Shown here piece after piece: positions 32,998 to 45,205 of a stretch of DNA of 64,000 nucleotides; positions within the stretch are counted from its first letter, which is position 1, and each line of letters begins with the position of its first letter. The stretch covers positions 10,689,501 to 10,753,500 of the forward strand of contig OX463807.1 in the NCBI GenBank assembly GCA_949825045.1. Reading direction: 5' to 3'. The stretch comes from Argyresthia goedartella. Lineage: Eukaryota > Arthropoda > Insecta > Lepidoptera > Argyresthiidae. The notes below the pieces were generated by a model that saw only the letters and a program-made list of their open reading frames with translations, searched no databases and was not told the origin of the DNA. Both the position numbers and the translations under genes were made by a program.

Positions 32998-34199
32998 GTC
33001 AAGTGCAGGTCGGATTCGCACACGAAGGGTTCTGTAGCATACCAAAGAAAATTTAACCATCAACAATAATATTATGAAATAGGTACACATTCTGTAAAAA
33101 AAAACAACTCTAAAGTCGCCGTCAATAGGAATGTGGACTATGTCAACAAATCGTTTTCTCAAGGTTCTGTCACGGAGTCTCACTGAACATTATTCCAACT
33201 CATGTAGCATCAAGTCTTGCCTGTTATTCACTGTATTTCATCATGAAATATTCAATAATCACCAGTTATTTACTGAAAATCATAGAATCATTAATCAATT
33301 CTGTACTGCGTCGAGATTGCTGTCATATTTTTGTCTCATCGAAGTCTGTTTCTTTTTGAAAATTAGTGATGTACGCGTATATTCAATATTCAAAAATATT
33401 TGAATGACTACCACGAAGGAGACTACCACGGCGAAATGGATGCGCACAATTTTGAGAAGTGGTTCGAAAAAAAATTGTTCCTTAATGGAAAATGCCCCAT
33501 ATTATTCGCGTCAAACCGAAAGGCGCCCAAATGAGTTCTCGGAAGGAGGGTAACCAAAACTGGTTGCGCAAAAAAGAAATCCAATTTCAAGAAACCGAAA
33601 TCAAAGCGAATCTCATAGCTAAAGTAGACAAGAATAAATATAAAACATGTATGTAGATTAGTTGGCGGCATCGAAAAATGTGACAGTTTTGCGCCTTCCA
33701 CCATAGCTTAACCCGATAGAATTAATATAGGCGCAAGTAAAAGATTTCGTTGGAAGGAACAACAAAACATACAAAATGGACGATGTGAAGATTTTGTTGC
33801 ACCACGGTTTGGCGAGCATCGGGGCAGAACAGTGGGCGAAATGTGTAGCTCATTTCCTAAAAGTAGAAAAAAAATAAAGAACTGGATGGGATAATAGATA
33901 CGGCCACCGACGCTGTGACGGAACCATTTGTAATTAACGTGGGCGATTCATCAGAATATTGAAGGAATGAATCAAATAAAGAAAATTAATTAAGCACCTA
34001 ACATTTTTTAATCACATACCCTATACTTCACCTATTCATAGACAAAGACAACATGGCGCTTTGTTTACATAGTCCACAATTTCTATTGACGGCGACTTTA
34101 CCTATTTCATCAGATACTGACGGACGGACAGACAGACGGTCAGCGGAGGCTTAGCAATAGGGTCCCGATTGGCACCCTTCGGGTACGGCACCCTAAAAA
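32998..34199 (+). repeat. Dispersed Lepidoptera-type repeat, copy 2, split by a DDE transposon
   Basis: The same head (GGTCAAGTGCAGGTCGGATT, CACACGAAGGGTTCTG) and tail (GACGGACGGACAGACAGACG to GGGTACGGCACCCTAAAAAG) as copy 1, but separated by a 986-bp element at 33113-34098. Without the insert the repeat is about 215 bp. Confidence 0.7.
33113..34098 (+). mobile_element. TA-flanked DDE transposon, internally deleted (IS630/Tc1-like)
   Basis: Inverted ends of about 40 bp: AAGTCGCCGTCAATAG on the left and CTATTGACGGCGACTT on the right, extending inward to GTGGACTATGTMAACAAA. TA flanks both ends (33111-33112, 34099-34100). The interior keeps only a broken C-terminal DDE_3-type transposase: MDAHNFEKWF near 33437, a helical Lys/Glu region around 33570-33640, MDDVKILLHHGLASIGAEQW at 33778-33837 and TDAVTEPFVINVGDSSEY ending near 33960. 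No N-terminal DNA-binding part remains. Confidence 0.8.
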
Positions 34200-35159
34200 G
34201 TAATCCTAAATAGGTTCAGTTTATAAAAACATCGCAATCGCGCATGAATCTACGATTTTTAAATATTGTTTGTACCGCTGAGCATAATTTATTTCCAAGT
34301 TTGCAACCCTGAAAACTGCGAAATTCAGGCACTTGCTGCAGTTTTTTCGAGACGGGAAAGGAATCAGGCTGTCTTCTCTACTTTTTGCGGAGATACAGCC
34401 AGTCAACGATGAGCATTTAGCAAAAAGTAAAAATGAATCGGTAAGGTCAAGGAAAAGGAGCATAGGATAGAGAACTTAAGCCTTGCCTTTCTGCAAGTGC
34501 ATTTGCAAGCCATCGTTCTGAGCAGGGTCTGAGGAGCGGGCCCTGCGATGTGCACGGATATAATACCTTGTTAGCTAGTGGCCCATCCCCAATCACAAGG
34601 GTTTAAATATATCATTTCCGTAGTTCTTACGCCGTGACGTTACGCGCAGTACCATCTGCGGGGCATAAGCCGATGTATAACGTGCGCGTTCGCGACGTTT
34701 GTCTTTTTTGTGGTGATATAAACTGTACTACATAGCTTCTCTTATTTTTAGCTTCATAATTTTAAAAACATAAGCAAAAACCAAAGGAGGGAAGCGCGTG
34801 GTAGAGATAACTACAACAAGTACGCTCGCTGTCTCGTCGGCGATTAGTGGAGGGGCGCGCCAAGTTATCGTAGTTAAGTTCTACATCTTTCAGAGTCGAG
34901 GCTGAGATTGACATTAGTAGTTCTCAGGAATGGAAGTTGGATGAAGATGAAGACAGGAAGGTATGAAAATAGGTTACCCTAGATAAACATAAAACACAAA
35001 GTAAATTCACACTTTTATTTGATTGCATTTCTAAGAACAGTAAGTGATTGATAACATTTATATCATATGATGGAGATTTATACAGGCAGACTTTACTCTA
35101 ATTATTGTCCAGAAATGGAAGATATGTAATGGATAGTGTTCAAATGAATTATTTAAAAA
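34200..35159. other. Intergenic, nothing recognised
   Basis: No open frame or repeat that I can support. GC rises around 34620-34880 (GGAGGGGCGCGCC at 34850). Lies between the two GGPPS-type genes. Confidence 0.5.
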
Positions 35160-36030
35160 GGCATTTTACATTATTTACCAAACCATCTGCGATTACTAGA
35201 AATATTTTACCTAGCTTAAATAAAAAGGAAATAAATGAACGGAGATCTCACGACAAAATATATAAATATTTGACGAAAAATTCAATTCGAATAATCATAC
35301 AAGCTGAGATTTAATGAGCTGACGATATTTTGGGGAATGATGGCACCGATCATTATGAACAACTTTCCCAAAGAAACGTATGGTCGCAAATGAAAAATGT
35401 TTTTCGTCCCTTAGTTTTTTGTTTACGACCATATGTTTTTTGGGGAATGGTATTTTACATTATTTACCAATCCGCCTGCTATTACAATAATTATTTCACC
35501 TGGCTTAAATAAAAATAAATAAATGATCGGAGATTTCAAGACAAAATATAAAAATATTTAACAAAAATTTCAATTTAAATAATTGAACAAGGTGACATTT
35601 AATGAGCTGACGATATTTTGGGGAATGATAGCACCGATCATTATGAACAACTTTCCCAAAGATACATATGGTCGCAAACGAAAAATGTTTTTCGTCTCTC
35701 AGGTTTTTCGTTTACGACCATATGTTTTTTGGGGAATGGTTTTTTACATTATTTACCAAACCGCCTGCTTTTAGTAGAAATATTTTACCTGGCTTAAATA
35801 AAAAGAAATAAATGAACGGAGATTTCACGAAAAAATATTTGACGAAAATTTCAATTCAAATAATTATACAAGGTGAGATATTTTGGGGAATGATAGCGCA
35901 CCGATCATGATGAACAACTTCCCCAAAGAAACATATGGTCTCAAATGGAAAATGTTTTTCATCCCTCAGTGTTTTCGTTTACGACCATAATATGCTTCTT
36001 GGGGAATGTTGTTTATAATAATGGGTACTA
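35160..36030. repeat. Tandem array of about 280-bp hairpin-bearing units
   Basis: The unit start GATATTTTGGGGAATGATRG recurs at about 35324, 35611 and 35881 (periods near 287 and 270). Each unit also holds TTTTACATTATTTACCAAWC (35163, 35454 and 35745). Within each unit CATATGGTCGCAAACGAAAAA is followed by its near reverse complement TTTTTCGTTTACGACCATATG, giving stems of roughly 30 bp with AAAGAA/TTTTTTGGGG extensions. The short ORFs in it are alike because they are repeat copies. Confidence 0.85.
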
Positions 36031-39000
36031 TAATTTCTCACAATATGGGCAGCTATTTAAGTGTCACCTATTATTTGAGAAAACATTTAAGTTACAGTCT
36101 AGTCATCATTCCTACACAAAATTTAACTCTATCAATAGAACAATCTCATCGAAACATTATTTTATGAGATATTTAAAACAAAAATTAATTTAGAGATAAA
36201 TTATAAGTAACAGTTATTAATAAAAAGTGAAGCAAGGGTCTCGAGTGTTTTTTTTTTAACAAAAGCACCACATGCATGCATTTTCATAATGATTGATGTA
36301 TCCAGCAGTGTTATGAATGTAATACATTCAAGTAAGTCTAGCAAAGATTGTAATTTTAAGAGCCTACAATAATTTATTGTCTTGTTGGACACTAGTTATT
36401 CAAATAACATTATATAAGTACTAGTTTTAACCAAGTCTACATTGCACCACCTGCTAAGCAGATAAATAAGAAGCAGCTTTTGAATTGTGTAATGCTAGTA
36501 AGATACATGCGTGCATCTATTCTATATTAACATTTCATTATTTGATTATAATAATTTGTCTCGTGACATACATATTTCCTTGTCTTATCATATCTGTGGG
36601 CACGGCAGTACCCCCGCCAAGTCGAGCACTTTCGACCCCTCTAACTTCATTGTGGATAAAGCTAGAAACCTTCATTTTCTGTGGTAAATAGTACATAATT
36701 TCATTCAACTTGAACCAGTACATTAGAAACTACATCAAGTATGGGTACTTCAAGCAGACCCCGTCTCCTATTTTGAACACGACTGGTGTTTGTTTAGCCT
36801 CCAAGGCAAGGGAACCCTCACCGCACCACCTATGCACGAATACCTAGGAATCCTACGAATCCTATACAAATTATAAGCAATTACAAAGTTACTATCATAG
36901 ATTATACAAATTTTCGTTGCTTACTACCTAAATAGATAGACAGGAAAATGGTGGATTGAATATAGTTATTGAGGAATATTAGGTCTTTGCATAAATGGCA
37001 TTCCATTACGCGTACTTTGCGTCCGATTATTCCGACGTCAGATTACGTTCATTTGCCTGTTTATCTGAGGCATTTGACTTAATTCTAACGTGTGAAATGT
37101 CAAATAAAGTTATCTGATTTTTTATCTAGGGATGGAACAATCGGCCCTTAGAACACTAATTGTATTTAGGGCATAGGGAACTTTCTACGTGTGACGAGCG
37201 TTTAGACGACTCTGCGGACAATAACTACTACGGTTCAGAGGTTTATGGATGTAATTGATATTTGACATAGTCACAATTCAAACAATTATACTATTTATGA
37301 TCAAAATATTGAATTTTCACTACTTATATGTATTAATTGCACATTACACGTTACATAAAAAGGGAAATTAAAAAATACTCTTTTAATTTCTTTCCAAATG
37401 ATGGAGACTGCGACGGAGAGAGAATTCCATTACTTACACCAAAACTATTATTATGGCGAAAGCCTAACATTTTAATGACTAGATAATGAAACACGCTGAA
37501 TTATAGAAGTGGAAAAACCGAAGAATTATATGCATGTCAGCTTCTGATCAAATGAAATTAATGTTACTATTTAGCGACATGAACAAAGACTTTCAGCTTA
37601 TTCCAAATCGTTTTTTACTGGCGCACAAATCAAGTCTTAATTATTTTTATTTTTAAAACATAAAAAAAAATATTTCATTTAAAAAATAAAATACTATCTA
37701 CAAACAGATCGTGTATCTAAAATATGGACACTGACCGTCACATAAAAACTAAATAAATGCCACATATCAACTAAGTACCTTTTTAATTAAAGATAAATCT
37801 TTCTTATGGCCGTTACTAACAGTAAGTACAGTTAGCAGCAACATTGATTAGTCCCTGACTTAGTATTTACCTGGTGTCGTGTTGCTCACTGTACGGTCAT
37901 ATTTTTTTATTATGCCACTGACTGGTGTAATAAACAGGTGTTGCTTTGTAAAGTTACGCCAGAATCGGGGTGGTTATTTACACGACATTGAAGCACACAA
38001 ATATATATAAAATATAATATATAATGGGCCATGCAAGAAAATCATAGGAACCAAACCGAGAAAAACATTTCGAGATAATTGTGTTCGTAACTAAATTCCG
38101 TTATTCCTGATATTCCGTTATCCGTAAGAAACATAATGTACTTCATTTGTCCTCTACGGCGTACTTTGTTCAAATTCCTTTAAGTTAAGTTAAGTTAAGT
38201 TGGCTTTTCTGTAAAACTGTCATGTATCAAAAGTTTTCCTGTCAGTCGATAATGCCAGTCAGATGTCAATGTCAGTCAGAACGTAAACAAATATTGACTT
38301 TATAGTTTTTTAGTTTTATAATCGGAGGCAACCAACCAAAGTACAACCGTTCCAAAACTGTGAGAAAATAACGTCACGAGGGGTTCATTTAAAATTATTA
38401 ATATTCTTATATTAATTCTATGCATTAATATATAGAAATATTTAAATTAGTTTCTTAAAATAGCCTTCAATTTCACAATAAAATAAAAAGTAGTACTTAC
38501 GTATTTTTATTTAGCATGGCCCATTGTGCGAGGCAAAAATAAAACAAATTTTTAGTCACAAGCGATACGTAAACAGTCGTCCCTGACTCGGGCGCAACTT
38601 TACAAAACAACAAGCATGATCCAATCATTCAAATAAACGCCAAAATGATATGCCGGCCATGGATATCGACGGAATTCTCACCGAAATATTAACTATTATA
38701 AGAATGTGTGTACTCAATATTGCGGTCCGAATTTGAGTATCAAGTGCAAGTGCTAGTCTGCGCCTGAGGTATGCGAGCTGCAAGACGGGGGAGGAAGACA
38801 GCTATGTCCACACGTGCCCTTTCATCTTCAAGTTTCATTGCGTCAAAGGCATTCCGTGCGCTTTTGAATGCGCTATGACGCTTTCTTCTCCTTTTATGAA
38901 TGGCGTCCTAACATCTTTTGAGGTTAATTTTGCCAATGTCAAGTATCTAAGAAATGATCACAATTTGTTCAGGTTCTCCTGCGAGACCCTGTAGCCTTAA

Positions 39001-39549
39001 AAATTGTAGCGATAAAATTAAAATAGACCAATCGCAACCGCTACAAAAGATAATAATCTTTGATTGCTTGTCAAAGATACACAATAAGGTTACTGGTAAT
39101 TAACATCCTGAGAATGTTTCGTTGCTATTCGCACCACACAGGAAAACGTGTAGGGTGATGGGATCCAAGTGTTTCCTTCGGACGTGGGCAACGTCTCCCC
39201 GAATGCTTTTGATAAAAGAAAAACGGACATAGTTAAATGTATAATTCCTTTTCATGTGTGTGTTTGTCAATATCGCCCTGTCCCGTCTCTTCTAACATAC
39301 CTCAGGTGGTGACCACAGCACTTGCGCATATTAAACCCCGTTTACATTACACCCAAATGGGCAGGGAAGTGAGCAGGAGCATAATGTAAACGCTCACTTA
39401 TAGTGCCGCTCGTCATGATATTGCCCACTTCTCGTGCTCCTTCCGTTGGCAGTTTTTCGTGCGGGAGCCGAAGGGCCGGCGCAGCAGCATAAGACATCGG
39501 CATGAGTGCGTGGGTGTAGACAGGGTGTAGTGCAAAGCCCGTAGTATAG
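36031..39549. other. Region downstream of the GGPPS stop codon, mostly featureless
   Basis: AT-rich. Contains a short (TTAAG)n run at 38179-38201 and a weak pair AATGGGCCATGC (about 38022) and its inverse GCATGGCCCATT (about 38514) that could bound a 500-bp MITE. GC-rich sequence at 39380-39545 would be 3' untranslated region of the GGPPS gene. No other gene recognised. Confidence 0.5.
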
Positions 39550-39654
39550 TTATGAGCCATTAGCCTCAGCCTCTGTCCCCCCTCGCTCCCGCCGCCAGCT
39601 CAGAAGTTCGTCGAGCAATTGCTCCAGATGGGGGTTCCCGCCCAACCGCGCCAC
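39550..39654 (-). CDS. GGPPS: GGPPS last coding exon
   Basis: Acceptor CGCGGCAG, then VARLGGNPHLEQLLDELLSW, RRERGGTEAEANGS and TAA at 39552-39550; 105 bp, phase 0. LGGNP followed by a helical LL-D-LL end is the usual C-terminus of insect GGPPS. It joins in phase with the exon at 46023-46150, whose last codons are ARDE. Confidence 0.9.
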   Translation of the reverse strand: MARLGGNPHLEQLLDELLSWRRERGGTEAEANGS

Positions 39655-40199
39655 CTGCCGCGTTCAATGAGAAACTTAGGTTATTGACAATGTCGTTACC
39701 ATAACGTAGAATTGAAAGTATCATAAAATAGCCAACCATGGTTGAATTAGAACTTTCCTTGAAGGAAAAAATATTTTAGGGCAAAACACGCGGTAGTTTA
39801 GAATAGTATAATAATAATAATACCTTGGACACTATTTACACACATCGATCTAGCCCCAAACTATTCCATGTATCTTGGGTTCTAGACAACGATACACATA
39901 CTTATATAGATAAATAGTATACTTAGATAGTATAAACAACCATGACTAGGGTACAAACATCCGTTCTCATCAAACAAATATTTGCCCCCACCCCGGTGGC
40001 GAACCCGGTACCCTTGGCTTCCACCACCTAGAACTGAATACATATGCTTTTACTACGACACTACGTCATTTTTTTTAATCAGAATGTATCTAGGAATTTC
40101 GATCGTTTTTGAAAAATTAACCAATCAACATAGTACATTTCGTACGAGTTCGCAAAGGCTTTAATACTTACGGATCGAGAAATTGAAGTTACCGAATTC

Positions 40200-40362
40200 A
40201 ACTGAGTCGGATAAAAAGTATCCTATATGTTAATCTGGCTCATAAACTATCTCTGTGCTAAATTTCATTCAAATCCGTTCAGCCGTTTTAGCGTGATTCA
40301 GGCACAAACACACAGACATCACTACTTTCATAATTTATAATATTAGTTGGATGACATAATCA
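40200..40362 (+). repeat. 3' end of an RTE-type or SINE repeat
   Basis: Contains AAAAAGTATCCTATATG, CAAATCCGTTCAGCCGTTTT and CATAATTTATAATATTAG, the usual 3' sequence of an RTE-like non-LTR family widespread in Lepidoptera. Lies in the intron between the last two GGPPS exons. Confidence 0.65.
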
Positions 40363-40389
40363 TATATATCCATATATCCAGAGATCATT

Positions 40390-41087
40390 TACAAGGCACC
40401 CTGCTATCATCTCGTCTGGGATCAGTCATAAGGACAGCTATGAGCAGAGGCTCTCCTTTTTTAAAATGACTTCCTTATCTGATCGCAGGCGGATGCTTGA
40501 CCTATCCTTTCTACACAATATATTAAATGGCCAAGTCCAATGTCAAGACGTGCTAGAAAGGGTAGAACTTTCTGTACCCCGCATTAACGCGCGGCGAGTG
40601 TGTCTGGACACTTTTAAAAAACCTAGATTCAGAACTAACCTGGGCGAACACGCACCTCTAACGAGGATGCTTTCCACTTATAATGAAATATGGATACCTT
40701 ACAATCTAGATATCTTCTGTAACAGCATAGGGTGTTTCAAGAGCAAGCTTATCGTTAGCCAACGCACATAGTCGCGTTTTTTACATTATCTACTTTTGTT
40801 TAAATATTTTATTTAAATTTTGTGTGAATATATTTGTTTAAATTTTCTGTGTAACCATTTCTTGTTTATGTTGTGTTTTATAACATAACTTAGTTCCTTT
40901 ATTGTATATTTTTAAAACAATTTATTTGAATTTTACCACTGTAGTTTTTAAAATGATTTGATTGTTGACAATGCTGTGCGCATCTATAATTGATGCAAAC
41001 TCTTGTATTGGTTTTGTAATATTGTCTTTCTGTGTTTGTGTTTATATTATTGATGTGCCTTATATAAATAAATAAATAAATAAATAT
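40390..41087 (+). mobile_element. 5'-truncated non-LTR retrotransposon 3' end (LINE_2)
   Basis: A 101-codon frame (40466-40771) reads DRRRMLDLSFLHNILNGQVQ then LSVPRINARRVCLDTFKKPR, the C-terminal region after the RT of Jockey/CR1-like elements. About 290 bp of AT-rich 3' sequence follows and ends in an (AAAT)n tail at 41063-41086. Confidence 0.7.
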
Positions 41088-41644
41088 AGATAATGTCATC
41101 TGGAACCGCTTATGCTAGGTAGCGGGTTCTGTCACCGATAGGGAAGTTGACGCTAAACGTTTTGGTGGATGCCGCTGTTTGTTTGTAACATGTCAACATA
41201 CATACATAGAACAGCAATTCAATGATCTGATTAACTCCTCTTCTCTATCTTTACCTAAACTTACTTTCTCTGTCATTTATTTGTAACCCTAGACGAACCA
41301 TACTCTTCGCTTACTTGCTCTATATCTGAACAAACCCATAGTAAAACCATACCGGTATAGCCAAGATGAGCAAGGACGAACTCGCGATACGTCATCACAC
41401 CTGTTAGAGTGGTATAATGTACCTGTTAATCACACCCTCTCTTTCTAACACAGGAGTGATGACGCATCGTTGATTCGGCCTTGAGCTTCTTAGCTGTACA
41501 GCTTTCGCCAAATTTCTAGTCCCCTGAATACCGCCTGTAGGGGGTAGCGTCGCATAGCTCCTGTCGCGCACGAACTTGTTATCCCTACAAATAATAATTA
41601 TTGTGAGGCAAGAATGTTGGACGACATGTGAGCGTGAGCTTGGT
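41088..41644. other. Intronic stretch, nothing recognised
   Basis: No convincing gene or repeat. Ends at the GATT-repeat tail of LINE_3. Confidence 0.4.
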
Positions 41645-41955
41645 ATCAATCAATCAATCAAATCATTTATTTGTGGAACATAGGTATGTTGGTATACATT
41701 TAGGTGTTATTATAATTTTATGTCTCTCTTTGTTTAGCCATGAGGCAAATGAATATTTTACACATTTATGGATACACAATTTTGTCACAAATATTTATGT
41801 CAAACTTTTTGAAGTCAGATAACAAAAGTTAAACGTCATTGATTAAATTGCGTGCCCAGAATCAACTTAAGCACCTTAAGTCACAGGTTTTTATCCAATA
41901 GATATGCATATATGGAATAGTATATTTTATCAATCAATAGCTTTCGAAGTTCTCT

Positions 41956-42809
41956 TTAATATTGAAATATATTATCTATGTTACGAATTATATCCGGTAA
42001 GTTATTAAAGATTTTGGGTGCCATGCCAAAAATAAATTTTTTAAATAAAGCTATTTGGTGTTGGGGCATACAAATTTTGTTGGGATATCGTTTGCTTTGA
42101 TATTTAGTGAACAAATGTGTGTTTGATTTTACAAACATTGCTACCTCAAGTATATATAAGGTTGGGACTGTTAGTATATTGAGCCTCTTAAATTGTTGCT
42201 TAGCACTATCCCTCCGACCAAGACCACATATGGCCCTGACACATCTTTTTTGTGCAATTAAAAAAGAACTTTTGTCTACTGCGTTACCCCAAAAGATGAT
42301 GCTAAATCTTAGTGTCGAGTCCACATATCCATTGTATGCCGTTAGTACCGCTTCCTCCTCTACAGTTTTTGATAACTTGTATAGGGCATATGCAGACGTA
42401 TATAGTTTTTTGCAAACTGTTTCCACCTGTGTTTTCCACTTAAGATTATAGTCAATATGAATTCCCAAAAAAAATTTTATTTTAGTTTGTTCAATAGTTT
42501 CACCTGAATATGTGATGTTGAAATTTTTTATTGTATTATTATTATATTGAAAACTCATTATTTTTGTTTTGTTAATGTTAACAACTAGATTATTCTGATT
42601 GAGCCAGTTAATTATTTTATTTAGTGTTACTAACTTCGTATTCAAATTTATTTGTATCTGCACATGGTATAATGACCTTACTGTCGTCTGCTAACACCAT
42701 AGGGTGGTTTATAATATTTGGTAAGTCGCATACATGCTAAGAAGAGCAATGGACCTATCATATTACCTTGTGGTACTCCACGCTCTATCTCTTTAGCTTT
42801 TGATATATA
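41956..42809 (-). pseudogene. LINE_3 RT catalytic part and C-terminal domain
   Basis: Reading leftward: RGVPQGNMIGPLLFLACM (about 42785-42730), LADDSKVIIPCADTNK holding the catalytic Asp pair with Leu in place of the usual Tyr or Phe (42696-42650), then a 235-codon frame: IINWLNQNNLVVNINKTKIM, KFFLGIHIDYNLKWKTQVET, LTAYNGYVDSTLRFSIIFWG and QKRCVRAICGLGRRDSAKQQ, ending at 41956. Confidence 0.8.
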
Positions 42810-43401
42810 TGTCGTAGTGTACGAATTGAGCTATAGCTATAGCGTAACGGTAGTAGAGATAAGTACGGTGACACAAGCGATACATGCACTCGCTTAGGTT
42901 GGGCCAATAAATTGGGAGGTTAGCTGTGCATGCAATAAAAAGGGCGTGCGCGCCAGTCAGCGAGTCAGTCAGTCAGCGAGTCAGTTTCACCCATGGCTCA
43001 CAGTAAAGTCTTAGTAGGACAACTGTAAACACAAAGGGGTTATTTTTAGTCCGTATACCACACGAGCTGATGCCCGCTCAATATGTGGGGACCCGGACAT
43101 AGCAGAGAGGTCTGACCCCCGGGCATGGGTAATTACATTTTTATCCCCTCGAACAAAAAAAAAACAGCGATTCAGTCTATAACGAGCAGTCGTACGGAGC
43201 GCACCTCCTCCCACATTATTGGACTAGCCAGTCCCCGTGACTAGTGTGGTTATTATGTATCTAGTACTCCCCGTGTACAGTGTGATTGTTCTGTAACTAG
43301 TGCTCCCAGTGTCAAGTGTCATTATTCTGTGTCTAGTACATGATTCGTATTCGCCCATCCTCGGGACGCCCTCAGCCATCGGTCCTGACCCTTCTGCGAC
43401 A
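42810..43401. repeat. Solo LTR with TATA target duplication
   Basis: A 592-bp block starting TGTCGTAGTG and ending TTCTGCGACA (short inverted TGTCGYAG-type ends), flanked by TATA at 42806-42809 and 43402-43405. It interrupts the LINE_3 RT, whose frame continues on both sides. Contains AATAAAAAGGGCG and a GTCAGCGAGTCAGTCAGTCA run. Four-base duplication and TG/CA ends fit a gypsy-type LTR left by recombination between two LTRs. Confidence 0.85.
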
Positions 43402-43405
43402 TATA

Positions 43406-44013
43406 TGTTTTTTCCAGTTTTGTTTTAGTGCAAATCCTATTTTTCTGTGTCATTTGTTGTCTCTTATTTAGGTATGATTTTATTAGTTTATTGCGTTACC
43501 CCTTATTCCATAATTTAATAATTTACTTATTAGGATATCATGACTTACAAAGTCAAGGGCCTTACTCAAGTCCATGAATATCGTTACTACAGGATTTCTA
43601 ATGTCTACGTTAGCAATAATTTTACTAAGAAAATCATAAACAACCATATTTGTGGTTTTGTTTTTCCGGAACCCTTTTTGTTCTGGTGGGAATAGATTCT
43701 GATTTTCAAAGTATCCATAAATATTTCTGTACATCACTTTTTCAAATATTTTGGCAAAAATAGGTATCAATGCAATAGGCCGATAGAAATTCATATTCTG
43801 TTTATCTTCCTTTTTAAATAGAGGTTTTACTATTGAGATCTTAATTTCATTTGGAAACTTGCCGTGTTCCATGCGTTTATTAATTATATGACTCAGCATG
43901 GGGGAGATTATAAGAACCACGTATTTGAAAACCTTAGTTTTTATTCCATCATAGCCGGTACTGTTCGTGTTCTTTAATGAATTATTTTTTTGGAAAATGT
44001 CAAAGGATGTCAC
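43406..44013 (-). pseudogene. LINE_3 RT N-terminal part
   Basis: A 176-codon frame: NSTGYDGIKTKVFKYVVLII, GKFPNEIKISIVKPLFKKED, NFYRPIALIPIFAKIFEKVM, PPEQKGFRKNKTTNMVVYDF and VVTIFMDLSKALDFVSHDIL with the first catalytic Asp. A frame change near 43483 leads on to the solo LTR junction. Confidence 0.85.
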
Positions 44014-44597
44014 TGGCTTTAAAAATATTGATTTACAGTTATTGGTTGATAAAAAGATATTATTATTATTAGTCGTCTTGCCAATTAAATTATCGTTACG
44101 TTATATCAATAAAAAAGATATTAAATGATTCAGCTTTGTCCATGGGGTTTGTAATATTTTCATCGTTGTGATTGATTTTTACAATATATTCTTTCGGCAC
44201 GTTTATTTGAGATTTTTTAATAATATTCCAAGTGTCTTTACATTTGTTGTCAGCATTTAGAATTCTATAGTTGTTTTGCGATTTTTGTATAAGTTTAACA
44301 ATATTTTTTATCTCTTTTGCATATTTTGTAGATGCTTCTCTATTTTCCTCAGTGTGGTGTCGTCTAAATTTGAATAGCAGTTCTCTTTTTCGTTTGCAAC
44401 ATAGCCGAATTCCATTAGATATCTACTTTTGTTTGCGCATTAAGGAAAATTTTACTTTTATCACTGGAAAACCAAGCTTGAAAAGTAAGACAAACATACA
44501 ATAAAACTCCTTAAAAGCATAGTTTGGATCGTCAGATTGGTATACTTGATGAAAAGATATGGAGTTTAGATGTTCCGCAAATTTCAACATATTCTCG

Positions 44598-45200
44598 TCA
44601 CGTTTTGAAAGAATAGCTTTTCTTTACAGGGCATTCTAATAGTTGAGCGGAATGATCTGATAGGGCGAACTCTAATACCTCCCTCTTGTATCTACGAATA
44701 TTGTGTATTATATTGTCTAGACACGTCTTACTTGCAAATCTAGTTGGCTGATTGATTTCAGTTTTTAGATTGTAGCTCATTATTAACTGTTTGAAACGTG
44801 TGCTGTTTTATTTATTGTTAGCAAGTCAATGTTGAAATCACCACATATTGTAATCATTTTGTTAGATTCATACACGAAATCATGTAAGATATCGTTTAAA
44901 ATGCAGAAAAGGGTTTCTAATGACTTATTGTCGTACAACGGGACTCTGTAGATGCATAGTATAATAATTTTATGTTCTGGTAGTTGAACAGCACAACATT
45001 CGAAGACTTTAGTTATATTGTGTTTATTTATGCATTTCATTTCTTTAAATGTATGGGAATTTTTTATTATTATTAATATGCTCGCCCCGCCGTGACGGTT
45101 TTTTTCTACTGAAACATGAAGCTAATGTATAGTTAGGTATTGTCAATTGACTTTGGTCACTTTTTGTCATATTATGTTCGGTAAAACATACTACATCTAC
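44598..45200 (-). pseudogene. LINE_3 apurinic-type endonuclease
   Basis: Fragments in order: VVCFTEHNMTKSDQ (about 45190), IIILCIYRVPLYDNKSLETL, MITICGDFNIDLLTINK (the GDFN motif), then NQPTRFASKTCLDNIIHN and LEFALSDHSAQLLECP (the SDH motif). This endonuclease nicks target DNA to prime reverse transcription. Frame breaks lie near 44790 and 45040. Confidence 0.8.
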
Positions 45201-45205
45201 AGGGT

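Larger units (their letters stand above)
41645..45205 (-). mobile_element. Non-LTR retrotransposon (LINE_3), minus strand, with solo LTR insertion
   Basis: From right to left: apurinic-type endonuclease (about 45200-44598), linker, reverse transcriptase (44013-43406 and 42809-42663) and C-terminal domain (to 41956), then a (GATT)n 3' tail at 41647-41661. It is nearly full length for ORF2. A 592-bp solo LTR cuts the RT at 42810-43401. Several frame breaks make it inactive. The clade (Jockey or CR1 group) is not resolved. Confidence 0.82.

Noticed and set aside
35105..36193. Set of similar 60-80-codon ORFs
   Set aside because: They are copies of one frame in the hairpin-bearing tandem array and have no start, domain or codon pattern of a gene.
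38179..38201. TTAAG tandem run as a possible telomere-type repeat
   Set aside because: The insect telomere unit is TTAGG; this is a short TTAAG microsatellite in intergenic DNA.
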